NCBI RefSeq assembly: GCF_003712105.1
Contig: NZ_RHLG01000005.1
Span: 266,109-330,108, forward strand
DNA from: Winogradskyella sp.
GTDB lineage: Bacteria > Bacteroidota > Bacteroidia > Flavobacteriales > Flavobacteriaceae
Length of the DNA stretch: 64,000 nt
Direction of reading: 5' to 3'
The notes below the pieces were generated by a model that was given only the letters and a program-made list of their open reading frames with translations, was not told where the DNA came from and ran no database searches. A program made the translations under genes and the position numbers. This document shows positions 8,341 to 16,646 of this stretch, piece by piece (within the stretch, counting starts at the first letter, position 1; each line of letters opens with the position of its first letter).

Positions 8341-9050
8341 GACAATCTATGCAAATACATTTGTATTACATTTTCAACACCCAGATAAAGACTTTCAGAG
8401 ATTAAAGCGTGACCAATTGAAACTTCTAATAAGCCTTCAATATTATCTTTAAAGAACTTGATATTATCTAATGATAAATCATGACCTGCATTAACACCTA
8501 AACCAATCTTATTTGCTAGTTCAGCACAATCTGTATAAGGTTTTATTGCGTCTTCATTTCCCTGTTGGTATTCATGTGCAAATGCCTCAGTATATAATTC
8601 TATACGATCTGTACCTGTCACTTTTGCACCTTCAATCTGTTCCAAAACTGGGTCTACAAAAATTGAAGTTCTGATATCATTACGCTTAAACTCAGAAATA
8701 ACTTCTATTAAAAAATCTTTATGTTTTAGTGTATCCCAACCTGCATTAGAGGTTATTGCATCAACACTATCCGGAACCAAGGTAACTTGTGTAGGTTGAG
8801 TTTCCAATACCAAATCTATAAACTTTGGTATAGGATTACCTTCAATATTATATTCGGTATGTACAATTGGTTTTAAATCTCGAGCATCTTGATAACGTAT
8901 ATGTCGTTCATCTGGTCTTGGATGTATCGTTACACCTTCAGCTCCAAATCGTTGAACATCTTTTGCAAATTGAACAACATTTGGCACATCGCCACCTCTA
9001 CTATTTCTTAGCGTTGCTATCTTATTAATATTAACACTCAGTTTGGTCAT
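8337..9050 (-). CDS. pdxJ: Pyridoxine 5'-phosphate synthase
   Basis: TIM-barrel enzyme of 237 residues that condenses 1-deoxyxylulose-5-phosphate with 3-amino-2-oxopropyl phosphate in de novo vitamin B6 synthesis. Recognisable family segments are 'LSVNINKIATLRNSRGG' at the N-terminus, 'GVTIHPRPDERHI' and 'GLGVNAGHDLSLDN' (substrate-phosphate and catalytic His regions), and 'EVSIGHALISESLYLG' at the C-terminus. The ATG at 9050 is chosen because an upstream in-frame start would read through the -7 box. It is the first gene of a two-gene unit with the hydrolase. Confidence 0.96.
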   Translation of the reverse strand: MTKLSVNINKIATLRNSRGGDVPNVVQFAKDVQRFGAEGVTIHPRPDERHIRYQDARDLKPIVHTEYNIEGNPIPKFIDLVLETQPTQVTLVPDSVDAITSNAGWDTLKHKDFLIEVISEFKRNDIRTSIFVDPVLEQIEGAKVTGTDRIELYTEAFAHEYQQGNEDAIKPYTDCAELANKIGLGVNAGHDLSLDNIKFFKDNIEGLLEVSIGHALISESLYLGVENVIQMYLHRLS

Positions 9051-9069
9051 TTTTCTTGGTATTGAATCA

Positions 9070-9077
9070 CAAAAATA
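9070..9077 (-). promoter_or_regulatory. Bacteroidota -7 box of pdxJ
   Basis: TATTTTTG on the minus strand matches TAnnTTTG, 19 bases before the pdxJ ATG. No TTG lies at the ideal -33 distance; the nearest is 14 bases upstream. Confidence 0.55.
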
Positions 9078-9139
9078 CAAAGTACAACACGCAATTTCTC
9101 TTTATTTTTAATTAATTTGCAGTTGTATATTTAAGCCTT

Positions 9140-9796
9140 ATGCAGTTAGAGAAATTTATAATAAATGATATTAAACCTTTACATGTTGATGAAACAATTG
9201 GTGACTTACAGCAACTGTTTAATCAGCTTACATATTCTCATATTCCTATTAAAAAAGAAGACGTTTATATTGGCTGCATTCCTGAAACTGACGCCCATTG
9301 TTTTGACTCCAATAAATCTATAACCGACTGTTTATATACAGCAGAAGGCTTTTTTGTTAGAGCATCAACGAACTGGTTAGATGTACTAGAATCTTTTGCA
9401 CAAAACAACAGTAATATCATGCCTGTTTTGGATGCGAACAACAAATATCTTGGGTATTATGAACTTAATGATATCATTGGTCTTTTTAATGACACACCCT
9501 TCTTTTCAGAACCTGGTGGTATTTTAATTGTGGAAAAAGGAATTCAGGATTATTCTTTTAGTGAAATAAGTCAAATCGTTGAATCAAACAATGCGAAATT
9601 ACTTGGCGCATTTATATCTAAAATCGAAAACGACCTTGTTCAGATTACGCTAAAGATTAGTAATACGAGTCTTAATGACGTTATTCAAACCTTTAGACGT
9701 TACAGTTATAATATCTTGGCCGGTTACGAAGACGATAGTTATATAAAGAGTTTAAAAGACCGCTCGAAATATCTCGATAAATACCTAAATATTTAA
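9140..9796 (+). CDS. CBS-domain protein with ACT-like C-terminus
   Basis: A 218-residue soluble protein. Residues about 1-130 form a pair of CBS motifs ('IKPLHVDETIGDLQQLFNQL...YSHIPI' and 'VLESFAQNNSNIMPVLDANN'), which commonly bind adenosyl ligands. The C-terminal part (near 128-190) contains 'DYSFSEISQIVESNNAKLL' and looks ACT-like, giving the CBS-CBS-ACT layout seen in AcuB-type proteins. It lies three bases before nadK and is probably cotranscribed. A regulatory link to NAD kinase is plausible from position but not shown. Confidence 0.78.
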   Translation: MQLEKFIINDIKPLHVDETIGDLQQLFNQLTYSHIPIKKEDVYIGCIPETDAHCFDSNKSITDCLYTAEGFFVRASTNWLDVLESFAQNNSNIMPVLDANNKYLGYYELNDIIGLFNDTPFFSEPGGILIVEKGIQDYSFSEISQIVESNNAKLLGAFISKIENDLVQITLKISNTSLNDVIQTFRRYSYNILAGYEDDSYIKSLKDRSKYLDKYLNI

Positions 9797-9799
9797 CTT

Positions 9800-10678
9800 A
9801 TGAAGGTTGCAATTTATGGTCAAAATTACGCTAACGAAAACAATACTAAAGCTTTCGAAGTACTTGTTACCGCTTTAAAGAATTATAATGTTAACACTTT
9901 TGTTGAATCTCAATTTTTAAGCCTTCAGAAGAATATACTCCATAATGATAGGACATTAGAATCGTTTACTGTACTTGACAATTCTTATGATTTACTAATA
10001 AGTATTGGTGGTGATGGTACAATACTAAGGGCAATTACCTTTGTAAGAAATTTAGATATCCCTATTGTTGGTATTAACACAGGAAGATTAGGATTTTTAG
10101 CAACTGTACAAACCAATGAGATTGAAGATGCATTAGTTGATATTTTCAATAAAAAATACAAGTTATCTGAGAGATCTGTATTATCTGTTGAGGTTGATCC
10201 AATAAATAATATGCTTATTGAGACAAATTTTGCTTTAAATGAAATTACCATAAGTCGAAAAAATACCACCTCGATGATAACCGTTGAAACTCACTTAGAT
10301 GAGGAGTATCTTACATCGTATTGGGCAGATGGTCTTATTCTTTCTACTCCAACTGGTTCTACTGGATATAGTTTAAGTTGTGGTGGTCCAGTAATTTCTC
10401 CAGAAGCTAATAATTTTGTACTTACACCCATTGCACCTCATAATCTAAATGCAAGACCCTTAGTAATTCCTGATAAGACAGAAGTTAAATTAAAAGTTAA
10501 CGGTAGAGAAGATCAATTTCTCTTATCTCTCGATTCACGTATTATTACGCTCCCCAACACTTCAGTAGTTAAAATAAAAAAGGCATCATTTTATATAAAA
10601 ATGGTAGAACTTTTAGATGAAAGCTTTATAGATACGCTCCGAAAAAAAATGCTTTGGGGCGAAGATCGAAGAAATTAG
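9800..10678 (+). CDS. nadK: NAD kinase
   Basis: Cytosolic enzyme of 292 residues that phosphorylates NAD to NADP. The catalytic GGDGT motif is at 70-74. The second signature 'DGLILSTPTGSTGYSLSCGG' and the 'NEITISRK' segment that binds the adenine moiety are present. The length is typical for bacterial NadK. It is preceded after three bases by the CBS protein. A promoter-like element downstream starts the next unit. Confidence 0.97.
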   Translation: MKVAIYGQNYANENNTKAFEVLVTALKNYNVNTFVESQFLSLQKNILHNDRTLESFTVLDNSYDLLISIGGDGTILRAITFVRNLDIPIVGINTGRLGFLATVQTNEIEDALVDIFNKKYKLSERSVLSVEVDPINNMLIETNFALNEITISRKNTTSMITVETHLDEEYLTSYWADGLILSTPTGSTGYSLSCGGPVISPEANNFVLTPIAPHNLNARPLVIPDKTEVKLKVNGREDQFLLSLDSRIITLPNTSVVKIKKASFYIKMVELLDESFIDTLRKKMLWGEDRRN

Positions 10679-10727
10679 GCAATAAATAGCCATAAATCCA
10701 GTTTTCTGTAAGACAATTTGTATCAAA

Positions 10728-10759
10728 TTGTTAAAGACTCATCTTAATTATTATATTTG
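10728..10759 (+). promoter_or_regulatory. Promoter of the DUF6089-uppS-bamA unit
   Basis: TTG at 10728-10730 is followed after 21 bases by TATATTTG at 10752-10759, an exact -7 box. The start codon lies 17 bases beyond. Confidence 0.75.
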
Positions 10760-10776
10760 CAAACTTTTGAAGATTT

Positions 10777-11466
10777 ATGAGGTATTTACTGCTGTTTTTA
10801 ACCATTGTGTTTAGTTACCAAACTAGTAGTGCACAAATCTATGAGATTGGTGTTTTTGCTGGTGGAAGTAATTTTATTGGTGATGTAGGTTCTACAAACT
10901 ATATTTCTCCAAATCAAGCAGCTATTGGAGCAATTTTGAAATGGAATCGAAGTCCTCGTCATTCTTTCAGAGTATCCGCAATTTTTACTAATATTGAAGC
11001 TGTAGACTCAAAATCAGATGACCCTAGACGCCAACAGCGTAATTATGGTTTTAGAAATGGATTGTTTGAAGTTTCAGCAGGTATAGAGTTTACATTTTTC
11101 GATTTTAACTTACATGAAATAAGCCTTAAAGGTACGCCCTACTTGTACACTGGGATATCTTTAGCTAGACACGAGAATTTTTTCTTTGATAACAATGGTG
11201 TTTTAACATCAGAAAATACAAATAGCTGGGCTTATGGAATACCTATGGTACTTGGTTATAAAGTACTAATTAGTCCACATTTAGTCTTAGGCGCCGAGAT
11301 TGGAGCCCGTTTTACATTTTCAGACGAGTTAGACGGAAGCGTGCCTGATGCAGATTTTAGGCAGCAATTTAGTTTTGGTAATACAAATAGTAATGACTGG
11401 TACACGTTTACAGGTTTGACATTAACCTATACATTTGGACAAAAACCTTGTTATTGTAACTTTTAA
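10777..11466 (+). CDS. DUF6089-like outer-membrane beta-barrel protein
   Basis: A 229-residue protein with a signal peptide (MRYLLLFLTIVFSYQTSSAQ). Alternating-hydrophobicity strands follow, beginning 'YEIGVFAGGSNFIGDVG' and ending 'WYTFTGLTLTYTFGQ', as expected for an eight-strand-type barrel. It is conserved next to uppS and bamA in flavobacteria, where it is usually annotated DUF6089. The function is unknown, and its position suggests a role in envelope assembly. uppS starts three bases after the stop. Confidence 0.82.
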   Translation: MRYLLLFLTIVFSYQTSSAQIYEIGVFAGGSNFIGDVGSTNYISPNQAAIGAILKWNRSPRHSFRVSAIFTNIEAVDSKSDDPRRQQRNYGFRNGLFEVSAGIEFTFFDFNLHEISLKGTPYLYTGISLARHENFFFDNNGVLTSENTNSWAYGIPMVLGYKVLISPHLVLGAEIGARFTFSDELDGSVPDADFRQQFSFGNTNSNDWYTFTGLTLTYTFGQKPCYCNF

Positions 11467-11469
11467 TGC

Positions 11470-12210
11470 ATGAATCTAAGAGACCTCGTTGATATCACCA
11501 AATTACCTAATCACATTGCAGTGATAATGGATGGTAATGGTCGTTGGGCTAAACAAAAAGGTTTGATGAGAGTAATAGGTCATGAAAATGGCACAAAGGC
11601 TGTTCGTGAAACAGTAGAAGCATGTGCGGAGCTTGGTGTAAAACATTTAACACTTTATGCATTTTCTACAGAAAACTGGAATAGACCTAAATTAGAGGTT
11701 CAAACCTTAATGAAACTTTTGGTTAAATCATTAAAAAAGGAAATCAAAACACTTCAGGACAACAAAATTAAGCTTACAGCCATAGGATCATTAAAAGACT
11801 TACCTAAAAAGGCTTTTGAAGAGTTGAAATATGTTCAAGAAAAAACAAAAGATAATGAACATATGACATTAACTCTAGCACTTAGCTACGGTTCTCGGGA
11901 AGAAATTGTTAATGTTGTTAAAGAATTGTCAGTTAAAGTTAAAAATAATATAATTTCATCTGAAAGTATTGATGAATCAATTATAAATAAGCATCTTTAC
12001 ACGCAAAATTTACCAGATGTAGATTTGCTAATTCGCACTAGTGGAGAGCAACGGATTAGCAATTTTTTATTGTGGCAAATTGCATACGCGGAATTATATT
12101 TTACAGATATTTTTTGGCCCGATTTTAAGAAAGAACATCTTATTGAAGCTATTAAAAATTATCAAAATAGAGAACGAAGATTTGGAAAAACAAGCGAACA
12201 GCTTACTTAA
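11470..12210 (+). CDS. uppS: Isoprenyl transferase (undecaprenyl diphosphate synthase)
   Basis: A 246-residue cis-prenyltransferase making the C55 lipid carrier for peptidoglycan and O-antigen. The catalytic region 'HIAVIMDGNGRWAKQKG' places the essential Asp at 21. 'LTLYAFSTENWNRP' binds the allylic substrate, and 'LLIRTSGEQRISNFLLWQ' is the conserved RxSG and C-terminal signature. Placed directly before bamA, as in many bacteria. Confidence 0.97.
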   Translation: MNLRDLVDITKLPNHIAVIMDGNGRWAKQKGLMRVIGHENGTKAVRETVEACAELGVKHLTLYAFSTENWNRPKLEVQTLMKLLVKSLKKEIKTLQDNKIKLTAIGSLKDLPKKAFEELKYVQEKTKDNEHMTLTLALSYGSREEIVNVVKELSVKVKNNIISSESIDESIINKHLYTQNLPDVDLLIRTSGEQRISNFLLWQIAYAELYFTDIFWPDFKKEHLIEAIKNYQNRERRFGKTSEQLT

Positions 12211-12220
12211 AAGCATCACT

Positions 12221-14794
12221 TTGGAGCCTTTGAAGAAACTATACACCATAATTATACTTTTTATTTTATTCTCGACCCAAAATACATTTGGTCAAGATGA
12301 TAAAAAATATACCATCAACGATATCATAGTGACAGGAAATACTGCTTTTAATGCACGTACAATAATCACTTACTCAAGACTCAAGAAAGGACAAGAAGTT
12401 TCATTTGGCGGTGACAAAATTGGAGATGCTGTTAAAAAACTTTGGGGCTCTAACCTTTTTAGTGAAATTGATATTTATTTTACAAATATTACAGATGATG
12501 ATAAAGTTGATATAGAAATTAATCTTTCGGACTTACCAGAATTAAAAGAAGTAAAAGTTCAGGGTGTTAAAAAAGGAAAAATTGACGAAATTCTTGATGA
12601 AAACAATTTAAAACAACGTGTTAAAGTTACCGAAAATCTGATAACTACAACTCGAAACTATCTCACTAATAAGTATAAGAAAAAAGGGTTTCTCAACACC
12701 AAGGTTAATGTTACAACCTCAGAAGTGAAAAATGATTCTGTTGAGAAAAAGCAAGTAAACATGCTTATAAATATAGATAAAGGTAACAAGGTTAAGATAA
12801 AATCTATAACATTTAATGGCAATGAAAAGCTTAAAGCCAAAAAGCTTAGAAAAGCCATGAAAAATACTAAAAAGAAGAATCCTATAAGATTGCTCAAACG
12901 CTCCAAATACGTTGAAGAAAATTATAAAGAAGATTTAGTTAGTATAATAGACAAATACAAGGAAAATGGATTTAGAGATGCACGTATTATTAAAGATTCT
13001 ATAATATATAATAATGATAAAACTATTAGTCTTGTTATTGATGTTGAGGAAGGTGAAAAATACACGTTTGGTAAAATAGATTTTGTTGGTAATACCGTGT
13101 ACACGGATGAGTTCTTATCTCGAATACTTAGAATAGAAGAAGGCGACACATACAATGGAATTGAATTAAAGAAGCGTATTGCAAATGAAGAAAAACCAGA
13201 CGGCATTGATTTAACTAATGTCTATCAAAATACGGGTTATATGTTCTCATCAATTAACCCTGTTGAAGTAAGTGCAGATGGCAATGTGATTGATTTGGAA
13301 ATAAGGATTACAGAAGGAAAACCAGCATATTTTAACAGTGTTACTGTAAAAGGTAATGATATTACCAATGACCATGTTATTTATAGAGAGATACGTACAA
13401 GACCTGGTGAACTTTACAGTAGAGCAAATATAATTAGAACAATCAGAGAACTAGGTCAACTAGGTTTCTTTAATGCTCAAGCCATTGTACCAGACATAAA
13501 GAATCCTAACCCAGTTGATGGCACGTTAGATATTGAGTATACGGTTGAAGAACAAGGTTCTAGCCAGATAGAGCTTCAAGGCGGATATGGCGGAGGAGGT
13601 TTTATAGGAACCCTTGGACTATCATTCAATAATTTTTCTTTAAGAAATATTTTTAATGGTGAGGCGTACAGTCCTGTTCCGAGAGGTGATGGACAAAGCG
13701 TAGCATTACGATTACAGGCAAGTCAATTCTTTCAGACTTACAGCCTTTCCTTTACCGAACCATGGTTAGGCGGAAAAAAGCCGTTTCAACTGTCAACATC
13801 ATTATCCTATTCACGTCAGTTTTTATTTGATCCTAATACTAGACGTGCGGACCGTAGTAGAAGTTTTAATATTATTGGTGCAACGCTTGGGGTTTCTACT
13901 AGACTTAAATCACCAGATGATTATTTTCTGCTATCTCAGGCATTGAGTTTTCAAAATTATGATTTAAATAACTATAACACAGGGTTATTTACTTTTGGAA
14001 ACGGTAGTTCTAATAACTTGTCGTACACTATTGGTCTCACTCGTAATAACACTTATAATGACCCGATATTTCCAACTGGTGGATCAAACTTTTCTGCATC
14101 TGTAAAATTATCCTTTCCATATTCATTATTAAATGGTGTGGATTATGAAGCACTTAAAAATGAACGCGATGGTCTAGATCCAATTGCAGATTCTGAAAGA
14201 ATTGCAGAAATAGATCAGCAGCGATTTAATTGGTTAGAATTTTATAAAATAAAATTTAAAGCGGATTGGTATACATCAATTACTAAAATAGGCAAATATG
14301 ATTTAGTCCTAAGACCTAGTGCTGAGTTTGGATTTTTAGGTGCTTATAATAATGATAGAGGTGTTATCCCATTTGAGCGTTTCTTCTTAGGCGGTGATGG
14401 ACTTGGTAATTTTGCCCTTGATGGTCGAGAAGTTATACAATTAAGAGGTTATCCAAACCAATCCTTAACTCCATTGAACGAAGAAACTGGTGGAGCTTCA
14501 ACTGATGGAGGTTCTATTTATAATAAATTTTCACTTGAGCTTCGCTATCCAGTTACTTTAGGTCAAGGTGCCAAAATATATTTGTTATCCTTTGTTGAAG
14601 GTGGAGTATCTGTAAATAACTTTAGAGATTTTAATCCATTTAATCTAAAGCGCTCTGCGGGGTTTGGTGTGCGGATTTTTATGCCTGCATTTGGATTATT
14701 AGGTATTGACTTTGGTCATGGATTTGACCCATTACCAGGTTTAACACAAAAAAATGGCTGGGAAACTCATTTCATTATTGGGCAACAATTTTAA
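12221..14794 (+). CDS. bamA: Outer membrane protein assembly factor BamA (TTG start)
   Basis: About 857 residues from TTG at 12221, ten bases after the uppS stop. No ATG exists near the signal peptide 'LKKLYTIIILFILFSTQNTFG', and the only upstream ATG lies inside uppS (12041); a second TTG at 12230 is also possible. Several POTRA domains occupy about residues 30-440 ('TINDIIVTGNTAFNARTI', 'TFGKIDFVGNTVYTDEFL', 'YFNSVTVKGNDITNDHVIY'). A 16-strand barrel follows, with the loop-6 type motif 'FFLGGDGLGNFALDGRE...LRGYP'. It inserts beta-barrel proteins into the outer membrane. The Skp-type chaperones lie downstream. Confidence 0.95.
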   Translation: MEPLKKLYTIIILFILFSTQNTFGQDDKKYTINDIIVTGNTAFNARTIITYSRLKKGQEVSFGGDKIGDAVKKLWGSNLFSEIDIYFTNITDDDKVDIEINLSDLPELKEVKVQGVKKGKIDEILDENNLKQRVKVTENLITTTRNYLTNKYKKKGFLNTKVNVTTSEVKNDSVEKKQVNMLINIDKGNKVKIKSITFNGNEKLKAKKLRKAMKNTKKKNPIRLLKRSKYVEENYKEDLVSIIDKYKENGFRDARIIKDSIIYNNDKTISLVIDVEEGEKYTFGKIDFVGNTVYTDEFLSRILRIEEGDTYNGIELKKRIANEEKPDGIDLTNVYQNTGYMFSSINPVEVSADGNVIDLEIRITEGKPAYFNSVTVKGNDITNDHVIYREIRTRPGELYSRANIIRTIRELGQLGFFNAQAIVPDIKNPNPVDGTLDIEYTVEEQGSSQIELQGGYGGGGFIGTLGLSFNNFSLRNIFNGEAYSPVPRGDGQSVALRLQASQFFQTYSLSFTEPWLGGKKPFQLSTSLSYSRQFLFDPNTRRADRSRSFNIIGATLGVSTRLKSPDDYFLLSQALSFQNYDLNNYNTGLFTFGNGSSNNLSYTIGLTRNNTYNDPIFPTGGSNFSASVKLSFPYSLLNGVDYEALKNERDGLDPIADSERIAEIDQQRFNWLEFYKIKFKADWYTSITKIGKYDLVLRPSAEFGFLGAYNNDRGVIPFERFFLGGDGLGNFALDGREVIQLRGYPNQSLTPLNEETGGASTDGGSIYNKFSLELRYPVTLGQGAKIYLLSFVEGGVSVNNFRDFNPFNLKRSAGFGVRIFMPAFGLLGIDFGHGFDPLPGLTQKNGWETHFIIGQQF

Positions 14795-14796
14795 CT

Positions 14797-14812
14797 TTGG
14801 CACGATATTTTC
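14797..14812 (+). promoter_or_regulatory. Possible sigma-54-like element before ompH
   Basis: TTGGCACG-ATATTTTC has a perfect -24 half (TTGGCACG) and correct 10-base spacing. The -12 half reads TTTC instead of TTGC, so it is a weaker candidate than the one at 27847. The rest of 14813-14943 is AT-rich leader with no gene. Confidence 0.3.
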
Positions 14813-14943
14813 TAACAGCTTAATAACATTTCGTAATGGTGTTAAAATTTTTAAGAATATATTTCGTTTATTTGAAGTACCATCTATGTTTAATAAACAT
14901 GGAGTTATCAAAAAACCGAATCAATTAAATAAAATATACATCT

Positions 14944-16035
14944 ATGAAATATAGAGTTCTTTACATATTGGCAATAGTTGGTCTAATTACATATAGTAGT
15001 TATGCGCAACGCGGTGTTAGAATTGGTTATATCGACACGGAATATATTCTTCAAAATATTCCGAATTATCAAGAAGCTACTTCTCAGTTAGAGACTAAAC
15101 TAACAAAATGGAAATCAGAGATTGAAAAACAGCTTGCAGATATAGAAACAAAGAAAAAATCTTTGGAAAATGAAAAAGTACTTTTAACCAAAGAACTTTA
15201 TGAGGAAAGACTTGAAGATATATCTTATGAAGAAGCAGAAGTTCTAGATTATCAGCAAAAAAGATTTGGCCCTGGCGGAGATATGGTGATTCAACGTAGA
15301 CAATTAGTTCAACCTGTTCAAGATCAAATTTATGCTGCAGTTAAAGAAATTGCAGAAAATAGAAAATACGATTTTATTTTTGATAAAAATGCTGATTTTT
15401 TAATGTTATACTCAGCAGAGCGCTACGATATAAGTGAGCAAGTTTTAAAAATAATTACGCGAGCTAATAAGAGAGAACAAGCAAAAACTAAGCAAGAAAG
15501 ACGCGAGTTAGAGAAAGAAGAAGCAGTACCTGAAGTAAATGATTCGAAAGATGAACGTGCTAAAGCACTTGAAGAACGCAAAGCACAACGTAAAGCAGAG
15601 TTAGAAGAAAAACGTTTAGAACGCGAAAAAGCGTTAGAAGAACGCAGACAAAAACAAAAAGAAGCTAGAGAAGCTAAAAAGAGAGAAGCTGAAGAAAGAC
15701 GTCAGAAAGTAATTGATGCAAGAAATAAAAAGAATTCAGATAAAGAGACTGCAACGCAGGTAAAAGATTCTGCAACAAGTAAACTAAATGAAAAATCAGC
15801 AAGTGTTAAGAAGACAGACTCAACAAATGCGAAATCTGGCTCAACAAAACCATTAACAGCTGAAGAGAAACGACAGAAAGCTTTAAAAGATAGAGAGGCT
15901 AGAAAAAAAGCACTTGAAGACCGTAAAAAGAAAATTTTAGAACAACGTAAAAAAGCCAGAGAAGAACGATTAAAGCAGTTGAGAAAAAATGATTCCATCA
16001 GAAAGGCAAAAGCCAATGGAAACGATGGTAATTAA
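14944..16035 (+). CDS. OmpH/Skp-family periplasmic chaperone with long charged C-terminal extension
   Basis: A 363-residue protein with a signal peptide ending 'YSSYAQ'. Residues about 25-180 match the Skp/OmpH domain ('RIGYIDTEYILQNIPNYQEA', a coiled coil, then 'YDFIFDKNADFLMLYS'). Skp holds unfolded barrel proteins in the periplasm for BamA. Residues about 180-363 are an unusual extension rich in Lys, Arg and Glu ('LEERKAQRKAELEEKRLERE', 'EEKRQKALKDREARKKALED') with a Ser/Thr-rich linker, predicted coiled coil. It is more than twice the length of the paralogue that follows. Confidence 0.88.
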   Translation: MKYRVLYILAIVGLITYSSYAQRGVRIGYIDTEYILQNIPNYQEATSQLETKLTKWKSEIEKQLADIETKKKSLENEKVLLTKELYEERLEDISYEEAEVLDYQQKRFGPGGDMVIQRRQLVQPVQDQIYAAVKEIAENRKYDFIFDKNADFLMLYSAERYDISEQVLKIITRANKREQAKTKQERRELEKEEAVPEVNDSKDERAKALEERKAQRKAELEEKRLEREKALEERRQKQKEAREAKKREAEERRQKVIDARNKKNSDKETATQVKDSATSKLNEKSASVKKTDSTNAKSGSTKPLTAEEKRQKALKDREARKKALEDRKKKILEQRKKAREERLKQLRKNDSIRKAKANGNDGN

Positions 16036-16077
16036 GGATTAATAATAACATAAAAACACGTAAATACTAAATTAAAA

Positions 16078-16578
16078 ATGAAACGATTAAAAACACTTTT
16101 ATTAGCAATTGTACTTTTTGTTGGAGGAACAAGTTTGAGTAGTGCTCAAAGTAAGATTGCGCATATTAACCTTGGAGAGGTTATTACTGCTATGCCTGAA
16201 TACAAGACTGCTCAAGCTGAAATAGAAAAGTTGAATAATACATACAATACTGAAATTCAAGCATCTTTAAAGGAATTGCAAGATAAGGTAAAGCAATATA
16301 CTGCAGAAGGTCCTACTCAAACTGACGAAGAGAATAAAAAGCGTCAGGCTGAAGTTCAAGGTATGGAGCAAAGTCTAGCTGTGTATCAACAGCAAGCTCA
16401 ACAAGACATCCAGAAACAAGAGCTTGATAAGATAAAGCCTATTAGAGAAAAAGCTCAAGCCGCTGTTAAAAAAGTAGCAACTGCATTAGGATATGATTAT
16501 GTACTAGACTTAACAACTTTAGTTGTTGCTACTGGTAAAGATATTACTGCTGATGTAAAAAAAGAATTAGGTATTTAA
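16078..16578 (+). CDS. OmpH/Skp-family periplasmic chaperone
   Basis: A 166-residue protein of normal Skp length. The signal peptide 'LLLAIVLFVGGTSLSSAQ' is followed by 'KIAHINLGEVITAMPEYKTA', a central coiled coil, and the closing beta segment 'ALGYDYVLDLTTLVVATGKD'. It is a probable chaperone for outer-membrane proteins, in tandem with the longer paralogue 42 bases upstream and downstream of bamA. A terminator follows directly. Confidence 0.93.
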   Translation: MKRLKTLLLAIVLFVGGTSLSSAQSKIAHINLGEVITAMPEYKTAQAEIEKLNNTYNTEIQASLKELQDKVKQYTAEGPTQTDEENKKRQAEVQGMEQSLAVYQQQAQQDIQKQELDKIKPIREKAQAAVKKVATALGYDYVLDLTTLVVATGKDITADVKKELGI

Positions 16579-16607
16579 AAATAAATACTTTTTAAAACAT
16601 TAATATC

Positions 16608-16640
16608 AAAGCCGCTTTTTTGAAAGTGGCTTTTTATTTT
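16608..16640 (+). terminator. Terminator of the bamA-ompH unit, overlapping the murI promoter box
   Basis: An 11-bp stem (AAAGCCGCTTT / AAAGTGGCTTT, one G-U pair) with a four-base loop is followed by TTTTTATTTTT. The T-run overlaps the -7 box assigned to murI. Confidence 0.85.
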
Positions 16641-16642
16641 TG
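16635..16642 (+). promoter_or_regulatory. -7 box of murI inside the preceding terminator tail
   Basis: TATTTTTG matches TAnnTTTG and ends four bases before the murI ATG, so transcripts would start at or next to the start codon (leaderless). No good -33 TTG is present at the usual spacing. Confidence 0.45.
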
Positions 16643-16646
16643 TAAA

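Noticed and set aside
12041..12220. Upstream ATG that would lengthen BamA by 60 residues
   Set aside because: It lies inside uppS in another frame and would place the signal peptide in the middle of the protein; TTG at 12221 fits the signal peptide and junction better.
14754..14954. Open frame of 66 codons overlapping the bamA end and the ompH leader
   Set aside because: It starts inside bamA in another frame, ends inside ompH, and its composition looks like untranslated AT-rich leader without any family signal.
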